Assembly: GCA_026392115.1 (NCBI GenBank)
Contig: JAPLCQ010000081.1
Location: 29,376-93,375 of the forward strand
DNA: 64,000 nt
Source: Armatimonadota bacterium
GTDB lineage: Bacteria > Armatimonadota > Chthonomonadetes > Chthonomonadales > CAJBBX01
Direction: 5' to 3'
The notes below the pieces were generated by a model, which saw only the letters and a program-made list of their open reading frames with translations, had not been told where the DNA came from and did no database searches. The position numbers were made by a program, and so were the translations under genes. This document shows, in pieces, positions 8,242 to 16,721 of this stretch. Position 1 is the stretch's first letter, and the number at the start of each line of letters is the position of its first letter.

Positions 8242-9546
8242 CTACCGCATCGGCGTCTTGCCGGGCGCGGCCATGGGCTCGATCGCCAGCTTCCGATCCC
8301 AGGTGAGCGGATTGGGGAAGAGGTCCCAGCCGGACTCCATCACCTGCTGCCAGGTCACTTCCTGACCGGTGTAGGCCGCGATCCGGCCCATAATGCCCGC
8401 GATGGTGCTCATGGCCATGCGCTTGCCGTTGTTGATGGGCTTGCCGGCCTTGATCGACGCGAAGAACTCGTCATGCTCGATCTGGTACATGCTCTTGGAG
8501 TTGCCCTTCCAAGCCCATCCCGCGCCGGCCTTGATGGCGACGTTGCCGCCGCTGATGATGCCGTAGCCCTTGGCGCCGGCCAGGTAGTCCGAGTTGTCGG
8601 ACTTGCATCCGTTGATCTGCCGCTGGGCCATGGTGGCGCGGGCGCCGTTGGGCCACTCGTAGAACACGTCGATGTGGTCGAAGATGTTGCCCTCGTTGTT
8701 GGGGTTCACCCGTCCGCCGGTGCCCACGCATCGGAGCGGCGGCTGGTCGTTGAACGCCCAGAGGATCTTGTCCACGCTGTGGCAGGCCTGCTCCACCAAC
8801 CCGTCGCCGGAGAGCCAGACGAAGTTGTACCAGTTCCGGATCTGCCACTCCACGTCGCCCATCCCCGCGGGGCGCTCCGAGGCGGGGGGCATGGGCTTCA
8901 CCGGGCCGGTGATGTAGGTGGCGTGGACGTGGCGAATCTCGCCCAGTTCGCCGTCCAGCACGCGCTTGTAGAACTCGCGCCGCGGCGTGTCGTACCGCCA
9001 GCAGTAGCCCGCGACGAAGGAGAGCTTCTTCTGCTCCGCGATGGCCGCCGAGTCGATGACGCTGCGGGCGTTCACCGGGTCGGTGCCTGCGGGCTTCTCG
9101 GCGAAGAGGTGCTTGCCTGCGTCCACGGCGTAGCGGATCTCGCGCGGGCGGAAGCCGGGCGGCGAGGCCAGGAGCACCACGTCGATGCCAGAGTTGATCA
9201 CGTCCTTGTAGCAGTCCACGCCCACGAACTGCTTCTCGGCCGCCACGTCCACGCGGGCCGCCACGGAGGCCTCGCCCTTGAGCGCGGCCAGCGCGCCGTC
9301 GATCTGCGACTTGAAGGCGTCGCCCACCGCCACCAGGTTCACGCTGGGGTCGGCGGACAGCGCCTGCATGGCGGCGCCGGTGCCGCGCCCGCCACAGCCC
9401 ACGAGGCCGACCTTGATCTTGTCCGCCGACGGGGACGCGTGGACGCCCACGGGCAGCATGCCGGCAAGCGCCGCGACGCCCGCCACCTTCCCCGTGTTCT
9501 CAATGAACTCCCGGCGCGTGGCGCCGTTCTCGCTGCTCTCATGCAT
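8242..9546 (-). CDS. Tat-exported Gfo/Idh/MocA-family oxidoreductase
   Basis: The 434-aa protein opens with a Tat signal, ATRREFIENTGKVAGVAALA (about residues 9-28), then the dinucleotide-binding motif VGLVGCGGRGTGA (about 47-59) and the family lysine motif LFAEKPAGTD (about residue 150). Family members are NAD(P)-dependent dehydrogenases of sugars, inositols or related polyols; export through Tat suggests the cofactor is bound before translocation. The start ATG 9546 has AAGGGAG upstream. It is divergent from the hydroxyacid dehydrogenase at 9694. A second member of the family is at 33934. Confidence 0.92.
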   Translation of the reverse strand: MHESSENGATRREFIENTGKVAGVAALAGMLPVGVHASPSADKIKVGLVGCGGRGTGAAMQALSADPSVNLVAVGDAFKSQIDGALAALKGEASVAARVDVAAEKQFVGVDCYKDVINSGIDVVLLASPPGFRPREIRYAVDAGKHLFAEKPAGTDPVNARSVIDSAAIAEQKKLSFVAGYCWRYDTPRREFYKRVLDGELGEIRHVHATYITGPVKPMPPASERPAGMGDVEWQIRNWYNFVWLSGDGLVEQACHSVDKILWAFNDQPPLRCVGTGGRVNPNNEGNIFDHIDVFYEWPNGARATMAQRQINGCKSDNSDYLAGAKGYGIISGGNVAIKAGAGWAWKGNSKSMYQIEHDEFFASIKAGKPINNGKRMAMSTIAGIMGRIAAYTGQEVTWQQVMESGWDLFPNPLTWDRKLAIEPMAAPGKTPMR

Positions 9547-9693
9547 GGCAATGGCTCCCTTGGCACGCGGCGTCCGATGCCGCGTCGTGTCGGCTTCAAC
9601 ATTCTGCGCGGGCGCCCGGGACTCCTGCTTCCTCTACGCGAAGGGATCGGCGACGCGCGTGGCGAACCTGCCCCCAACAAGGAGGCGTTGCCC

Positions 9694-10686
9694 ATGGTCA
9701 CCACTGCCCTGTTGGCGCCCCTGCGCCTGGTGGATCGCGTCTACGGGCCCGATCGGCTGAAGCGCATCGAGGCGATGACCGGTCGGTCTCCGCTGCATAT
9801 CGAACCCGCCGAAGTCCGCGCCCGCCTCGATGAGCTGGCCGGTGTGGAGATGATCCTCTCCACCTGGGGCATGCCCCGGCTGGAGGCGGCCGATCTCGAC
9901 CGCCTTCCGCGCCTGCGGGCCGTCCTCTACGCCGCCGGGTCGGCGCAGCCCTTCGCCGGACCGCTGCTGGAGCGCGGCGTCGCCGTCTCCAGCGCCTGGC
10001 GCGCCAACGCCGTGCCCGTGGCGCGGACGGTCCTGGCGCAGACGCTGCTGGCCCTGAAGGGCTACTTCCGCAACGTGCGCGAGTACCGGGCCGATCCCGC
10101 CATCTGGCAGCAAGCCTTCATGGGTCCGGGCTCGTGCGGCGAGACCGTGGCATTGCTGGGCGCCGGGGCGGTGGGCTGCGCCGTGCTGGACCTGCTCCGG
10201 CCGATGGGACTGCGCCTGTTTGTCTTCGATCCCTTCCTCACAACCGAGAAGGCCGCCTCGCTGGGCGTGGAGAAGGTCACCGTGGCGGAGGCCTTCGCCC
10301 AGGGCTTCGTGGTTTCGAACCATCTGGCCGACAAAGACGAGGTGGCGGGGCTCATCGATGCGCGGCTCCTCCGATCCATGCGTCCGGGCGCCTGCTTCAT
10401 CAATACCGGTCGCGGCCGGACCGTGAACGAGACCGATCTGGCAGCCGTCATGGCCGAGAGGACCGACCTCACCGCCCTGCTGGATGTGACGCACCCCGAG
10501 CCCATGCCTCCCGGCTCGCCGCTCTGGCGCCTACCCAACGTGCAGGTCAGCACGCACCTGGCCGGCGCCATCCAGGGCGAGGTGGGGCTGCTGGGCGAGC
10601 GGATGCTGGATGAACTGGGCCGCCTCCTGCGCGGTGAGCCGCTTCAGGACGCCGTCACGCTCGCCATGCTGCCGGTGCTGGCATGA
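9694..10686 (+). CDS. D-isomer-specific 2-hydroxyacid dehydrogenase family protein
   Basis: The 330-aa cytoplasmic protein has a NAD-binding motif LLGAGAVGCAVLDLL (about residues 152-166) with the following acidic residue in VFDPF, and the catalytic region INTGRGRTVNETDL (Arg near 237) followed by DVTHPEP and STHLAG, where the family has its Glu and His. ATG 9694 is preceded by AAGGAGG. Expected reaction: reduction of a 2-keto acid or oxidation of a D-2-hydroxyacid; the substrate is unknown. It overlaps the GH127-like gene as ATGA, so the two are translationally coupled and a sugar-acid substrate is an inference. Confidence 0.88.
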   Translation: MVTTALLAPLRLVDRVYGPDRLKRIEAMTGRSPLHIEPAEVRARLDELAGVEMILSTWGMPRLEAADLDRLPRLRAVLYAAGSAQPFAGPLLERGVAVSSAWRANAVPVARTVLAQTLLALKGYFRNVREYRADPAIWQQAFMGPGSCGETVALLGAGAVGCAVLDLLRPMGLRLFVFDPFLTTEKAASLGVEKVTVAEAFAQGFVVSNHLADKDEVAGLIDARLLRSMRPGACFINTGRGRTVNETDLAAVMAERTDLTALLDVTHPEPMPPGSPLWRLPNVQVSTHLAGAIQGEVGLLGERMLDELGRLLRGEPLQDAVTLAMLPVLA

Positions 10687-12548
10687 TGCCTTCGCCCTGC
10701 CGCAGGAGTTCCGCATGTCGGTGCGGAACCATGGCGCTGCCGCTCGCACTGGTCGCCGCGCTGTCCGTGGTCCCGGTGCGCGGCCTGGCCGCAGCCGACA
10801 AGGAGAGAGCCTTGCACGAGACGTTCGCGCTGGAGACCTACGGCCGCCGGGCCTTCAACTACCTGGACCGCATGGTGGACGCCGACCACCTGCCCTACTT
10901 CAACGTCTTCTGGGAGACGCCCGCCGAGGCCGCGCACGACTGGCCCGACTTCGGCGACGTGATAACGCGTGCCCTCCAGGGCGCCGTCATGGCGAGGCAG
11001 ATGACCGGCCGCGCCTCCACCAGCGAGCGGCCCTGGCTCCGCAAGGCGCTGGGTTTCATCGATCCCGAGACCGGCCTCCTCACCCGCCCCAAGACCGGCT
11101 TCAGCGAGCGCGTGGCCGATCCCGGCGACTACGCGCTGACGCTCTACGCGCTGGTCACGGTCTACGACGACGCGCCCGCGCCTGAGCTCGCCGCCGTCAT
11201 CCGGCGCATGGTGGACGGCTTCCCCAGGGTGCGCAACGACAACCCCGGCTTCATGTGCTTCGTCATCAAGAGCCTCATGGCGGCCGCACGGAGCCTGAAG
11301 TACGAGCCCGCCGTGACCTACGCCGGCGAGTGCGTACGGTTGGTGACCGAGAAGGCGCCCATCATCCAGGACGACAACACCTACCCGCGCGGCGGCCATA
11401 TGCACATGTTCACCCGCGGACTGGTGGGGATTGCCGACTACGCGCTCTACGTCAAGGACCCCGTGCTGTTCAGCCGCGTGGACGGCGCCTACCGCTACCT
11501 CCGGTCACTGGATCCGGGCTTCGGCTTCCTGCCCGAGGTGGTGGACCGGCAGGGCGACGTCATCGCCTGCGAGACCTGTTCGCTCATGGACTACATCGGC
11601 ATCGGCGCAACGCTGGCCAACAACGGGCACCCGGAGTATTGGGCCGGCATCGAGCGGCTCGTCCGCAATCAGCTCGCCGAGAGCCAGGCCGTGGACAACT
11701 CGTGGCTCGTCTCCGACCCGAGCGGCAAGGACACCGAGCAGTTCACCCATCGCGAAGTGGGCGAGCGCATGGTGGGCGCCTATGCCGGCTGGAGTTCGCC
11801 CACGCACTTCGTGGCCTGCCGCGAGTTCCTCCACTGGGGCGGCCCCGAACTGCGCGGCAAGACGCGCGCCTTCCAGAACTGCTGCGGCGGCTCCGGCACC
11901 CACGCCTACTACATCGCCTGGAAGAACGCCTCGCGATTCGATGACGGCGTCCTCTGGGTCAACATGCACCTCGACAAGCTCCTGCCGCAGGCCGAGGTCC
12001 GCTGCCTGCAGCCCTACCGGGGCCTCCTTCGCATCGAGCTGAAGGCCGACTGCGAGGTCCGCGTCCGCATCCCGGACTTCACCTGCCATGAGGAGCTAAC
12101 GGTCACCGTCGACGGCAAGGCGATCGAGACAGCCGCAACGGGCTGCTTCCTGCGGATCGTCGGCGCCCGCGCCGGTCAGAGGATCGAGGTGCGCTACCCG
12201 ATGCCCAGCCGCACCGAGAAGGTCACCATCGGCAACCGCAAGTCCTCCGGCAAGGCGCAGGTCTGGTACCCGCTGCTGAAGGAGGCCGGCGCCAAGACAC
12301 AGGGCGGCTTCAACCGCTACACCTACCGTGTGACTTGGAAGGGCGATACCGTGGTTCGAATGGAGCCGGTGGGCCGCATGCCGAAGACCGGCTTCTCCGA
12401 TTTCGAGAAGAAGCGCGTCGAGCTCTTCTACGGCGAAGAGGGCCCCGGAAGGCTCTACCAGCGCTCGCACATGCTGGCCGACGTGGAGCCGCAGCTCACG
12501 CCGCTTCACGAGGACCGAAGCCCGATCGACTACTGGCGGCTGCGCTAG
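10683..12548 (+). CDS. Secreted GH127-like (beta-L-arabinofuranosidase type) glycoside hydrolase
   Basis: The 621-aa protein has a hydrophobic signal segment (MALPLALVAALSVVPVRGLAA, residues 17-37). The zinc-site pattern of GH127/DUF1680 enzymes is visible: ETC (about residues 297-299) and NCCGGSG (about 399-405), which correspond to the Glu, Cys and Cys-Cys ligands, one Cys being the nucleophile. Family role: release of beta-L-arabinofuranose or related sugars from plant glycans. The length agrees with the family. ATG 10683 overlaps the preceding stop (ATGA); ATG 10731 is an alternative that starts right at the signal peptide. The trio 9694-13489 looks like one operon. Confidence 0.85.
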   Translation: MMPSPCRRSSACRCGTMALPLALVAALSVVPVRGLAAADKERALHETFALETYGRRAFNYLDRMVDADHLPYFNVFWETPAEAAHDWPDFGDVITRALQGAVMARQMTGRASTSERPWLRKALGFIDPETGLLTRPKTGFSERVADPGDYALTLYALVTVYDDAPAPELAAVIRRMVDGFPRVRNDNPGFMCFVIKSLMAAARSLKYEPAVTYAGECVRLVTEKAPIIQDDNTYPRGGHMHMFTRGLVGIADYALYVKDPVLFSRVDGAYRYLRSLDPGFGFLPEVVDRQGDVIACETCSLMDYIGIGATLANNGHPEYWAGIERLVRNQLAESQAVDNSWLVSDPSGKDTEQFTHREVGERMVGAYAGWSSPTHFVACREFLHWGGPELRGKTRAFQNCCGGSGTHAYYIAWKNASRFDDGVLWVNMHLDKLLPQAEVRCLQPYRGLLRIELKADCEVRVRIPDFTCHEELTVTVDGKAIETAATGCFLRIVGARAGQRIEVRYPMPSRTEKVTIGNRKSSGKAQVWYPLLKEAGAKTQGGFNRYTYRVTWKGDTVVRMEPVGRMPKTGFSDFEKKRVELFYGEEGPGRLYQRSHMLADVEPQLTPLHEDRSPIDYWRLR

Positions 12549-12580
12549 GCCGTCCGGTCGGCGGGCGGGGAGGAGAACCC

Positions 12581-13489
12581 ATGCAACTCGATCATCTGCA
12601 CCAGGCTCCGTTCAGCAGCACCTTCATGGGCGCGGTACGGGGCGCTCTCGACCACTACGGCCTCGGCGTGACGGACGCCTTCCTCTTCGGCGCGTCCGGG
12701 CATGCCTTCGCCATGAACATCCACAACCAGCTTTGCCCCAGCGGACCCTACTGCTTCGACCGCACGCCGATCTTCGCCCTGCTTGAGAACGTGGGGCTCC
12801 ACACGGCGTCACTGGGCTTCTTCGGCGGCGGCGGCAGCGCCGACGAGCGAGAGCCGGTCGAGAGCCGCCTCCGCGACGCGCTGGAGAGCGGCGAGCCCTG
12901 CATGCTGATCAACATGGAGTTCCAGCTCATCACCGGGTGCGACGAGACCGGGTTCCTCACCGCGCAGCCCTGGCCGGGGCACGACTTCCCGCCGGCTCGG
13001 CTCACGTATGGCTCATGGTCCGAGCTGGGTGAAGAGGTGCATATCAACTTCTACGTCTTCCGCCGGGGACGCATCGTGGCCCACCGCGCCGCCGCCCGCG
13101 CCGCCCTGGCCTATGCCGTCGACCTCTGGCGCAAACCCACGGCCCACAGCGCGGGCGACTACGGCATGGGTCCGGACGCCTACGCCAACTGGAAGTCCGC
13201 CGTCGAGGCCGGACACGGCACGGGCCACGGTTGCTGGTGGAACGCCATGGTCTGGTCCGAGTCGCGCGCCAAGGCCGCCGAGTACATCCGGGAGATCGCG
13301 CCGCTGCTCCCCGACCCATCGGCCGCCGCCCCGCTGGCGGATCGCTACGCGGCCATAGGCTCCCTGCTCCACTCCTGCGCCGACAAGGAGGCCGCCCCCG
13401 AAGCCAAGCTGGCGCACCTGGCTGAAGCCGAGGCATACGAGATCGAGGCCATAGCCAAGATCGAAGCGATCCTGCAGCAGATGGGCTGA
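12581..13489 (+). CDS. BtrH N-terminal-like / C39-like cysteine protease-fold protein
   Basis: This is a 302-aa protein without signal peptide; GGGGAGGAGA precedes ATG 12581. The first 110 residues (HYGLGVTDAFLFGASGHAF, a Cys in NQLCPSGPYCFD, then a run of small residues in FFGGGGS) resemble the BtrH N-terminal domain, a C39-peptidase-like fold used as an acyl or peptidyl transferase in butirosin synthesis. The middle and C-terminal part is alpha-helical with HGTGHGCWWNAMVWSESR near residue 215. No biosynthetic cluster is nearby, so the reaction cannot be named. It follows the GH127-like gene by 32 bases. Confidence 0.6.
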   Translation: MQLDHLHQAPFSSTFMGAVRGALDHYGLGVTDAFLFGASGHAFAMNIHNQLCPSGPYCFDRTPIFALLENVGLHTASLGFFGGGGSADEREPVESRLRDALESGEPCMLINMEFQLITGCDETGFLTAQPWPGHDFPPARLTYGSWSELGEEVHINFYVFRRGRIVAHRAAARAALAYAVDLWRKPTAHSAGDYGMGPDAYANWKSAVEAGHGTGHGCWWNAMVWSESRAKAAEYIREIAPLLPDPSAAAPLADRYAAIGSLLHSCADKEAAPEAKLAHLAEAEAYEIEAIAKIEAILQQMG

Positions 13490-13494
13490 GGGCG

Positions 13495-13518
13495 GGGCGC
13501 GGGATGGCGCCCGCGCCC
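13495..13518. terminator. GC hairpin between convergent genes
   Basis: GGGCGCGGG and CCCGCGCCC form a perfect 9-bp stem around a 6-base loop, between the stops at 13489 and 13523. There is no T-tract on either side, so it is only a plausible two-way terminator. Confidence 0.45.
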
Positions 13519-13522
13519 TCCT

Positions 13523-16500
13523 CTACTCAGCCTTCCAGTAGGCGCCGGTCCAGGGCTGTAGCTGGAGGCGGAAGCGGGCGTAGCCGTCTGTTCCTCGCTG
13601 CAGGGCCAGACCCGGGAAGGCGACGCCGGCCGGGAGGCGGACCGCCACGGTGCAGTCGGTGGCGAGGCCCTGGCGCTCGCGGGCCATGAGGAAGCGACCG
13701 TCGTCGCTGACGTGAACGCGGAGATTGGCCGGGGCCACGACGGGACGTTCGATGCCCGCGGCGGCCACCATGGCCTCGAAGAGCGGCACGAGGGCGTCGG
13801 CAGGCTTCTGCACCGGGCAACTGGCCCAGCCGGTGTTGGACGCGAAGCCCAGCGGGAAGCCGAACGCCAGCACGGCGTTGCCCGCCACGCGGGTGGTGCG
13901 GGCCACCACGGCGCCTCCGGCGGTCAGTAGCGGCGCGCCGACGGCCGGCAGGCCCACGGAGGCCACCCCGCCGAAGTCCAGCGTCATCGGCGCCGCCGTG
14001 CCGGCGAGGGCGACCGTCTGCTTGCCTTTCAGGGGCGCTGAGCCGGTGTAGTCCGTGGCGCCCAGCCACCGGGCCGCTACGGTGGGGAAGCCGGTGGTGG
14101 GCTGCATCCGCGCATCCATGTCGCCGATCTTGCCGACGGCGACGGCGCGCTTACCCGCATGCTTCGGGTCGCGTAGCCAGCGGTCCAGCGCCTGCCATGC
14201 TTCGGCGGGCTGGTCGGTGGCGAGGTTCGGGATCACCACGAGCTGGTACTGGGTGATGTCCACCTTGAGCTTGGCCGGGCCGTAGGCGATGTCGCGGCCT
14301 GTCAGCGTGTCGAAGTCGAGGTTCAGGCGCGACAGGGCGTCCGACACGCCGTACATGTCACCCGTGTCGAGGCCGCTCATGTTCGAGTTGGCCTGGTTGT
14401 AGTTGCGGAGGAGCAGCACGCGCACGGGCCGCCTCAGTTTGAAGGGGACCCCCTGCACGGCGCGCAGGAAGGGGCCGCACCACTGGAGGAACGGGGTGTC
14501 GCCCCGGTTGGGCGCGCCGGTGTCGCCGCCCGTCATGTGGATCCAGGTGTAGGTCTGGGTCCATGCGCAGCCGCCGCTGATCTCGTCGAAGAGGTAGCTG
14601 ATGTAGCCGTTCTTCACCTCCTCGGGATGCTCCTTGCGGCCGATCTCGCCCTCGCCGGTGGCGATGCCCCTGGGCGTCGCGCCTTTCGCCCGGGCGTAGG
14701 GGCGGTAGGGCGCCACCGTCTTGATGGCCTTCCGGGCGGTGTACCAGGGCTCCATGCCGGAGAGGTCGTAGTTGTAGTCGTGGTCGCCCAGGCCGATGAC
14801 GTCGAAGGGTAGGTCGGCCCGGCGGAAGAGCTCGGGCCAGTGCCAGCTCCCCTCGGAGTCGTTGGCGTTGCAGAAGAAGAGGAGTTGGGTCGGGCAGGCC
14901 TCGCGGACCGTCCTGGCCCAGCTGCTGAGGAACCCGTAGAAGAGCCCGTCCTGCTGGAACTCGTAGAAGTCGGTCCAGAGCGGATCGAATGGGATCGAGC
15001 TGTTGGTGATCTCTCGGTGGCCGCCAAGCTCCAGGTCGGGCTCCTCCGGCGAGCGGAAGTTGGGCCAGCCGGGCAGCGGGATCTGGCTCCAGGCGGTGAC
15101 GCGGTCGAAGACGCCCTCCTTCAGCTCGAAGGCCGGCTTCAGCACGGGTTCGGGTGGCAGGCCCCGCCAGTTGGACTCCCAGTAGCCCGAAGGCGAGAGG
15201 CCGGGCTTGAACCCCGAAAGGTCGCTCATGTCATGGGCCCAGCGCGTGCGCCGCTTGAACTCGGACAACGTGCCGTACTTGCGACGGAGGAAGTCCGCGA
15301 ACTGCGCCTGCTGGTGCGGATTGGCCAGGTCGTAGCCCACGAGGATGTCCTCCTCGCCCGCCATGTAGCCCAGCACGTTGCGGCAGCCGGCGTAGCGCGC
15401 CATCACCTTGCGGTGGGCAAGGGCATTGGCCCGCGCCAGCTCCGGATAGAGGTGGTAGCTGCTGCGGTAGGCCCAGGGGATCGCGGTGTGGGGGTTCCAG
15501 TAGAAGTCGGCCTCGAAGAGGATGTACCGGCCCATGGCATGCGCCCGCCGCACGTACTCGTCCAGCAGCTCCACCGCATACACGCACATGGGGGCGGAGG
15601 CGCCTTTGGGTTGGAAGGAGGCCGGCAGCTTTAGCCAATCTCCGTTCTTGTCGAGCAGCGCCGAAAGGCCCAGGAAGCGCATATAGGGATGCACCTCGGC
15701 CTGGGCCATCATGGCGAGGTCGCGATCGAGCAGGTCCCAGTCGAACTCGGGCGCCATAGGGTGGTAGGCGCCGTTGTTGGTGTACATGGCGAAGAGCAGG
15801 TGGCGCACCGCGCCGGAGCCGTCGACCAACTCGCCGCTCTTGTTCACCCGGCAGGCGGCCCGGAACTGCGCGGCCCAGTCGGCCCGGGAAGGCGCGGCGT
15901 CCAGCTTCAGGATGGATTGCGCGCGGTCCCTGGGCCAGTCGCGCTCGAGCTTGTCGTTGTGCGCCTTGAAGAGCGCGCGGACACCCTCCATCGGCAGCGG
16001 CGCGAACTCCTGATGCCGCTCGGCGGGCTTGCCCGGCTCGGGGCGGTAGCCGCCGACGTCGCGCGGGGCGGCCCAGTCGCCGCTGGCGGCGGGGTTCCTG
16101 GTCCAGTCCGCAGCGGGCTTCCCGGCGACCTCCCAGCCATCGACCCGCGACGTGAAGTCCTCCACGGTGCCGTCGCGGTACTCCACGCGCATCTGGGCGT
16201 AGAAGACGGCGCCATAGTCGCCGTAGGAGCGCAGGGCCACGAAGATCGGGCCGGGTGGCGTCCGTTCGGCCACGTCTTTCCAGAGCCGGGCGCCGGGCTC
16301 GAAGGCGAGCCGGCCGTTGAAGTAGGCGCGGATGGGGCCCTGCGCATGGAGGAAGAGCACGGCCCGACGCACCGGCTTGGCGATGTGCCATGTGGTGCGG
16401 GCATAGGAGACGGCGCCGTTGCTCGACCAGAACTCGTCGTCGGCGCGCGTGGGAGCGCTGTTGCCCTGGATGAAGCGGGCCTGTTCCGGGACGTAGGGCG

Positions 16501-16597
16501 CGGGCTCCGAGGCGGGTAGCCAGACCGCCCGGCGCGGCGCGGCGGACGCGACTGAGGCGCCGAACAGCAGGGCGCAAAGGGACAGGATGGCGTGCAT
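13523..16597 (-). CDS. Large secreted GH42-like beta-galactosidase-type protein
   Basis: The 1024-aa protein has a signal peptide (MHAILSLCALLFGASVASAA); AGGAGG before ATG 16597 fixes the start. The N-terminal 150 residues look like a carbohydrate-binding jelly roll (TTWHIAKPVRRAVLFLHAQG, AYFNGRLAF). Residues about 245-620 look like a TIM barrel, with NVLGYMAGEEDILVGYD then FADFLRRKYGTLSEFKRRTRW, which recalls the acid/base and clamp region of GH42 enzymes. Near residue 720 starts a region (VRVLLLRNYNQAN, YQLVVIPNLATDQP) like the trimerisation or amidotransferase-like domain after such barrels. Substrate unknown. It is divergent from the GntR-type regulator at 16722, which probably controls it. 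Confidence 0.7.
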   Translation of the reverse strand: MHAILSLCALLFGASVASAAPRRAVWLPASEPAPYVPEQARFIQGNSAPTRADDEFWSSNGAVSYARTTWHIAKPVRRAVLFLHAQGPIRAYFNGRLAFEPGARLWKDVAERTPPGPIFVALRSYGDYGAVFYAQMRVEYRDGTVEDFTSRVDGWEVAGKPAADWTRNPAASGDWAAPRDVGGYRPEPGKPAERHQEFAPLPMEGVRALFKAHNDKLERDWPRDRAQSILKLDAAPSRADWAAQFRAACRVNKSGELVDGSGAVRHLLFAMYTNNGAYHPMAPEFDWDLLDRDLAMMAQAEVHPYMRFLGLSALLDKNGDWLKLPASFQPKGASAPMCVYAVELLDEYVRRAHAMGRYILFEADFYWNPHTAIPWAYRSSYHLYPELARANALAHRKVMARYAGCRNVLGYMAGEEDILVGYDLANPHQQAQFADFLRRKYGTLSEFKRRTRWAHDMSDLSGFKPGLSPSGYWESNWRGLPPEPVLKPAFELKEGVFDRVTAWSQIPLPGWPNFRSPEEPDLELGGHREITNSSIPFDPLWTDFYEFQQDGLFYGFLSSWARTVREACPTQLLFFCNANDSEGSWHWPELFRRADLPFDVIGLGDHDYNYDLSGMEPWYTARKAIKTVAPYRPYARAKGATPRGIATGEGEIGRKEHPEEVKNGYISYLFDEISGGCAWTQTYTWIHMTGGDTGAPNRGDTPFLQWCGPFLRAVQGVPFKLRRPVRVLLLRNYNQANSNMSGLDTGDMYGVSDALSRLNLDFDTLTGRDIAYGPAKLKVDITQYQLVVIPNLATDQPAEAWQALDRWLRDPKHAGKRAVAVGKIGDMDARMQPTTGFPTVAARWLGATDYTGSAPLKGKQTVALAGTAAPMTLDFGGVASVGLPAVGAPLLTAGGAVVARTTRVAGNAVLAFGFPLGFASNTGWASCPVQKPADALVPLFEAMVAAAGIERPVVAPANLRVHVSDDGRFLMARERQGLATDCTVAVRLPAGVAFPGLALQRGTDGYARFRLQLQPWTGAYWKAE

Positions 16598-16641
16598 GGC
16601 GATCCTCCTCGGTTGCGAGAAAACGGACCTCGCAGGGGCTT

Positions 16642-16683
16642 GCGCAATAGGGCAGAGTACGCTATAGTGTAGCGCCATAGGGC
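16642..16683. promoter_or_regulatory. Putative operator: 30-bp-spaced direct repeat enclosing an inverted repeat
   Basis: GCGCAATAGGGC (16642-16653) and GCGCCATAGGGC (16672-16683) differ at one base and sit 30 bp apart, close to three helical turns. Between and overlapping them, CGCTA and TAGCG (16660-16674) form a 5-bp inverted repeat around TAGTG. AT-rich hexamers that could be -10 boxes on both strands (TACACT minus, TATAGT plus) overlap it. The site sits between the divergent GH42-like gene and the regulator at 16722, so it is a natural binding site for that regulator. Confidence 0.5.
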
Positions 16684-16721
16684 GGTTTTGCGCAGCGCGG
16701 CCGCCCGGAAGCCGGTGCTCC

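Noticed and set aside
7945..9693. Long plus-strand upstream extension of the hydroxyacid dehydrogenase frame
   Set aside because: It is antisense to the nitroreductase and oxidoreductase genes; AAGGAGG before ATG 9694 marks the true start.
15231..16577. 448-aa minus-strand frame
   Set aside because: It is a shifted shadow of the GH42-like gene, Arg- and Pro-rich without recognisable motifs.
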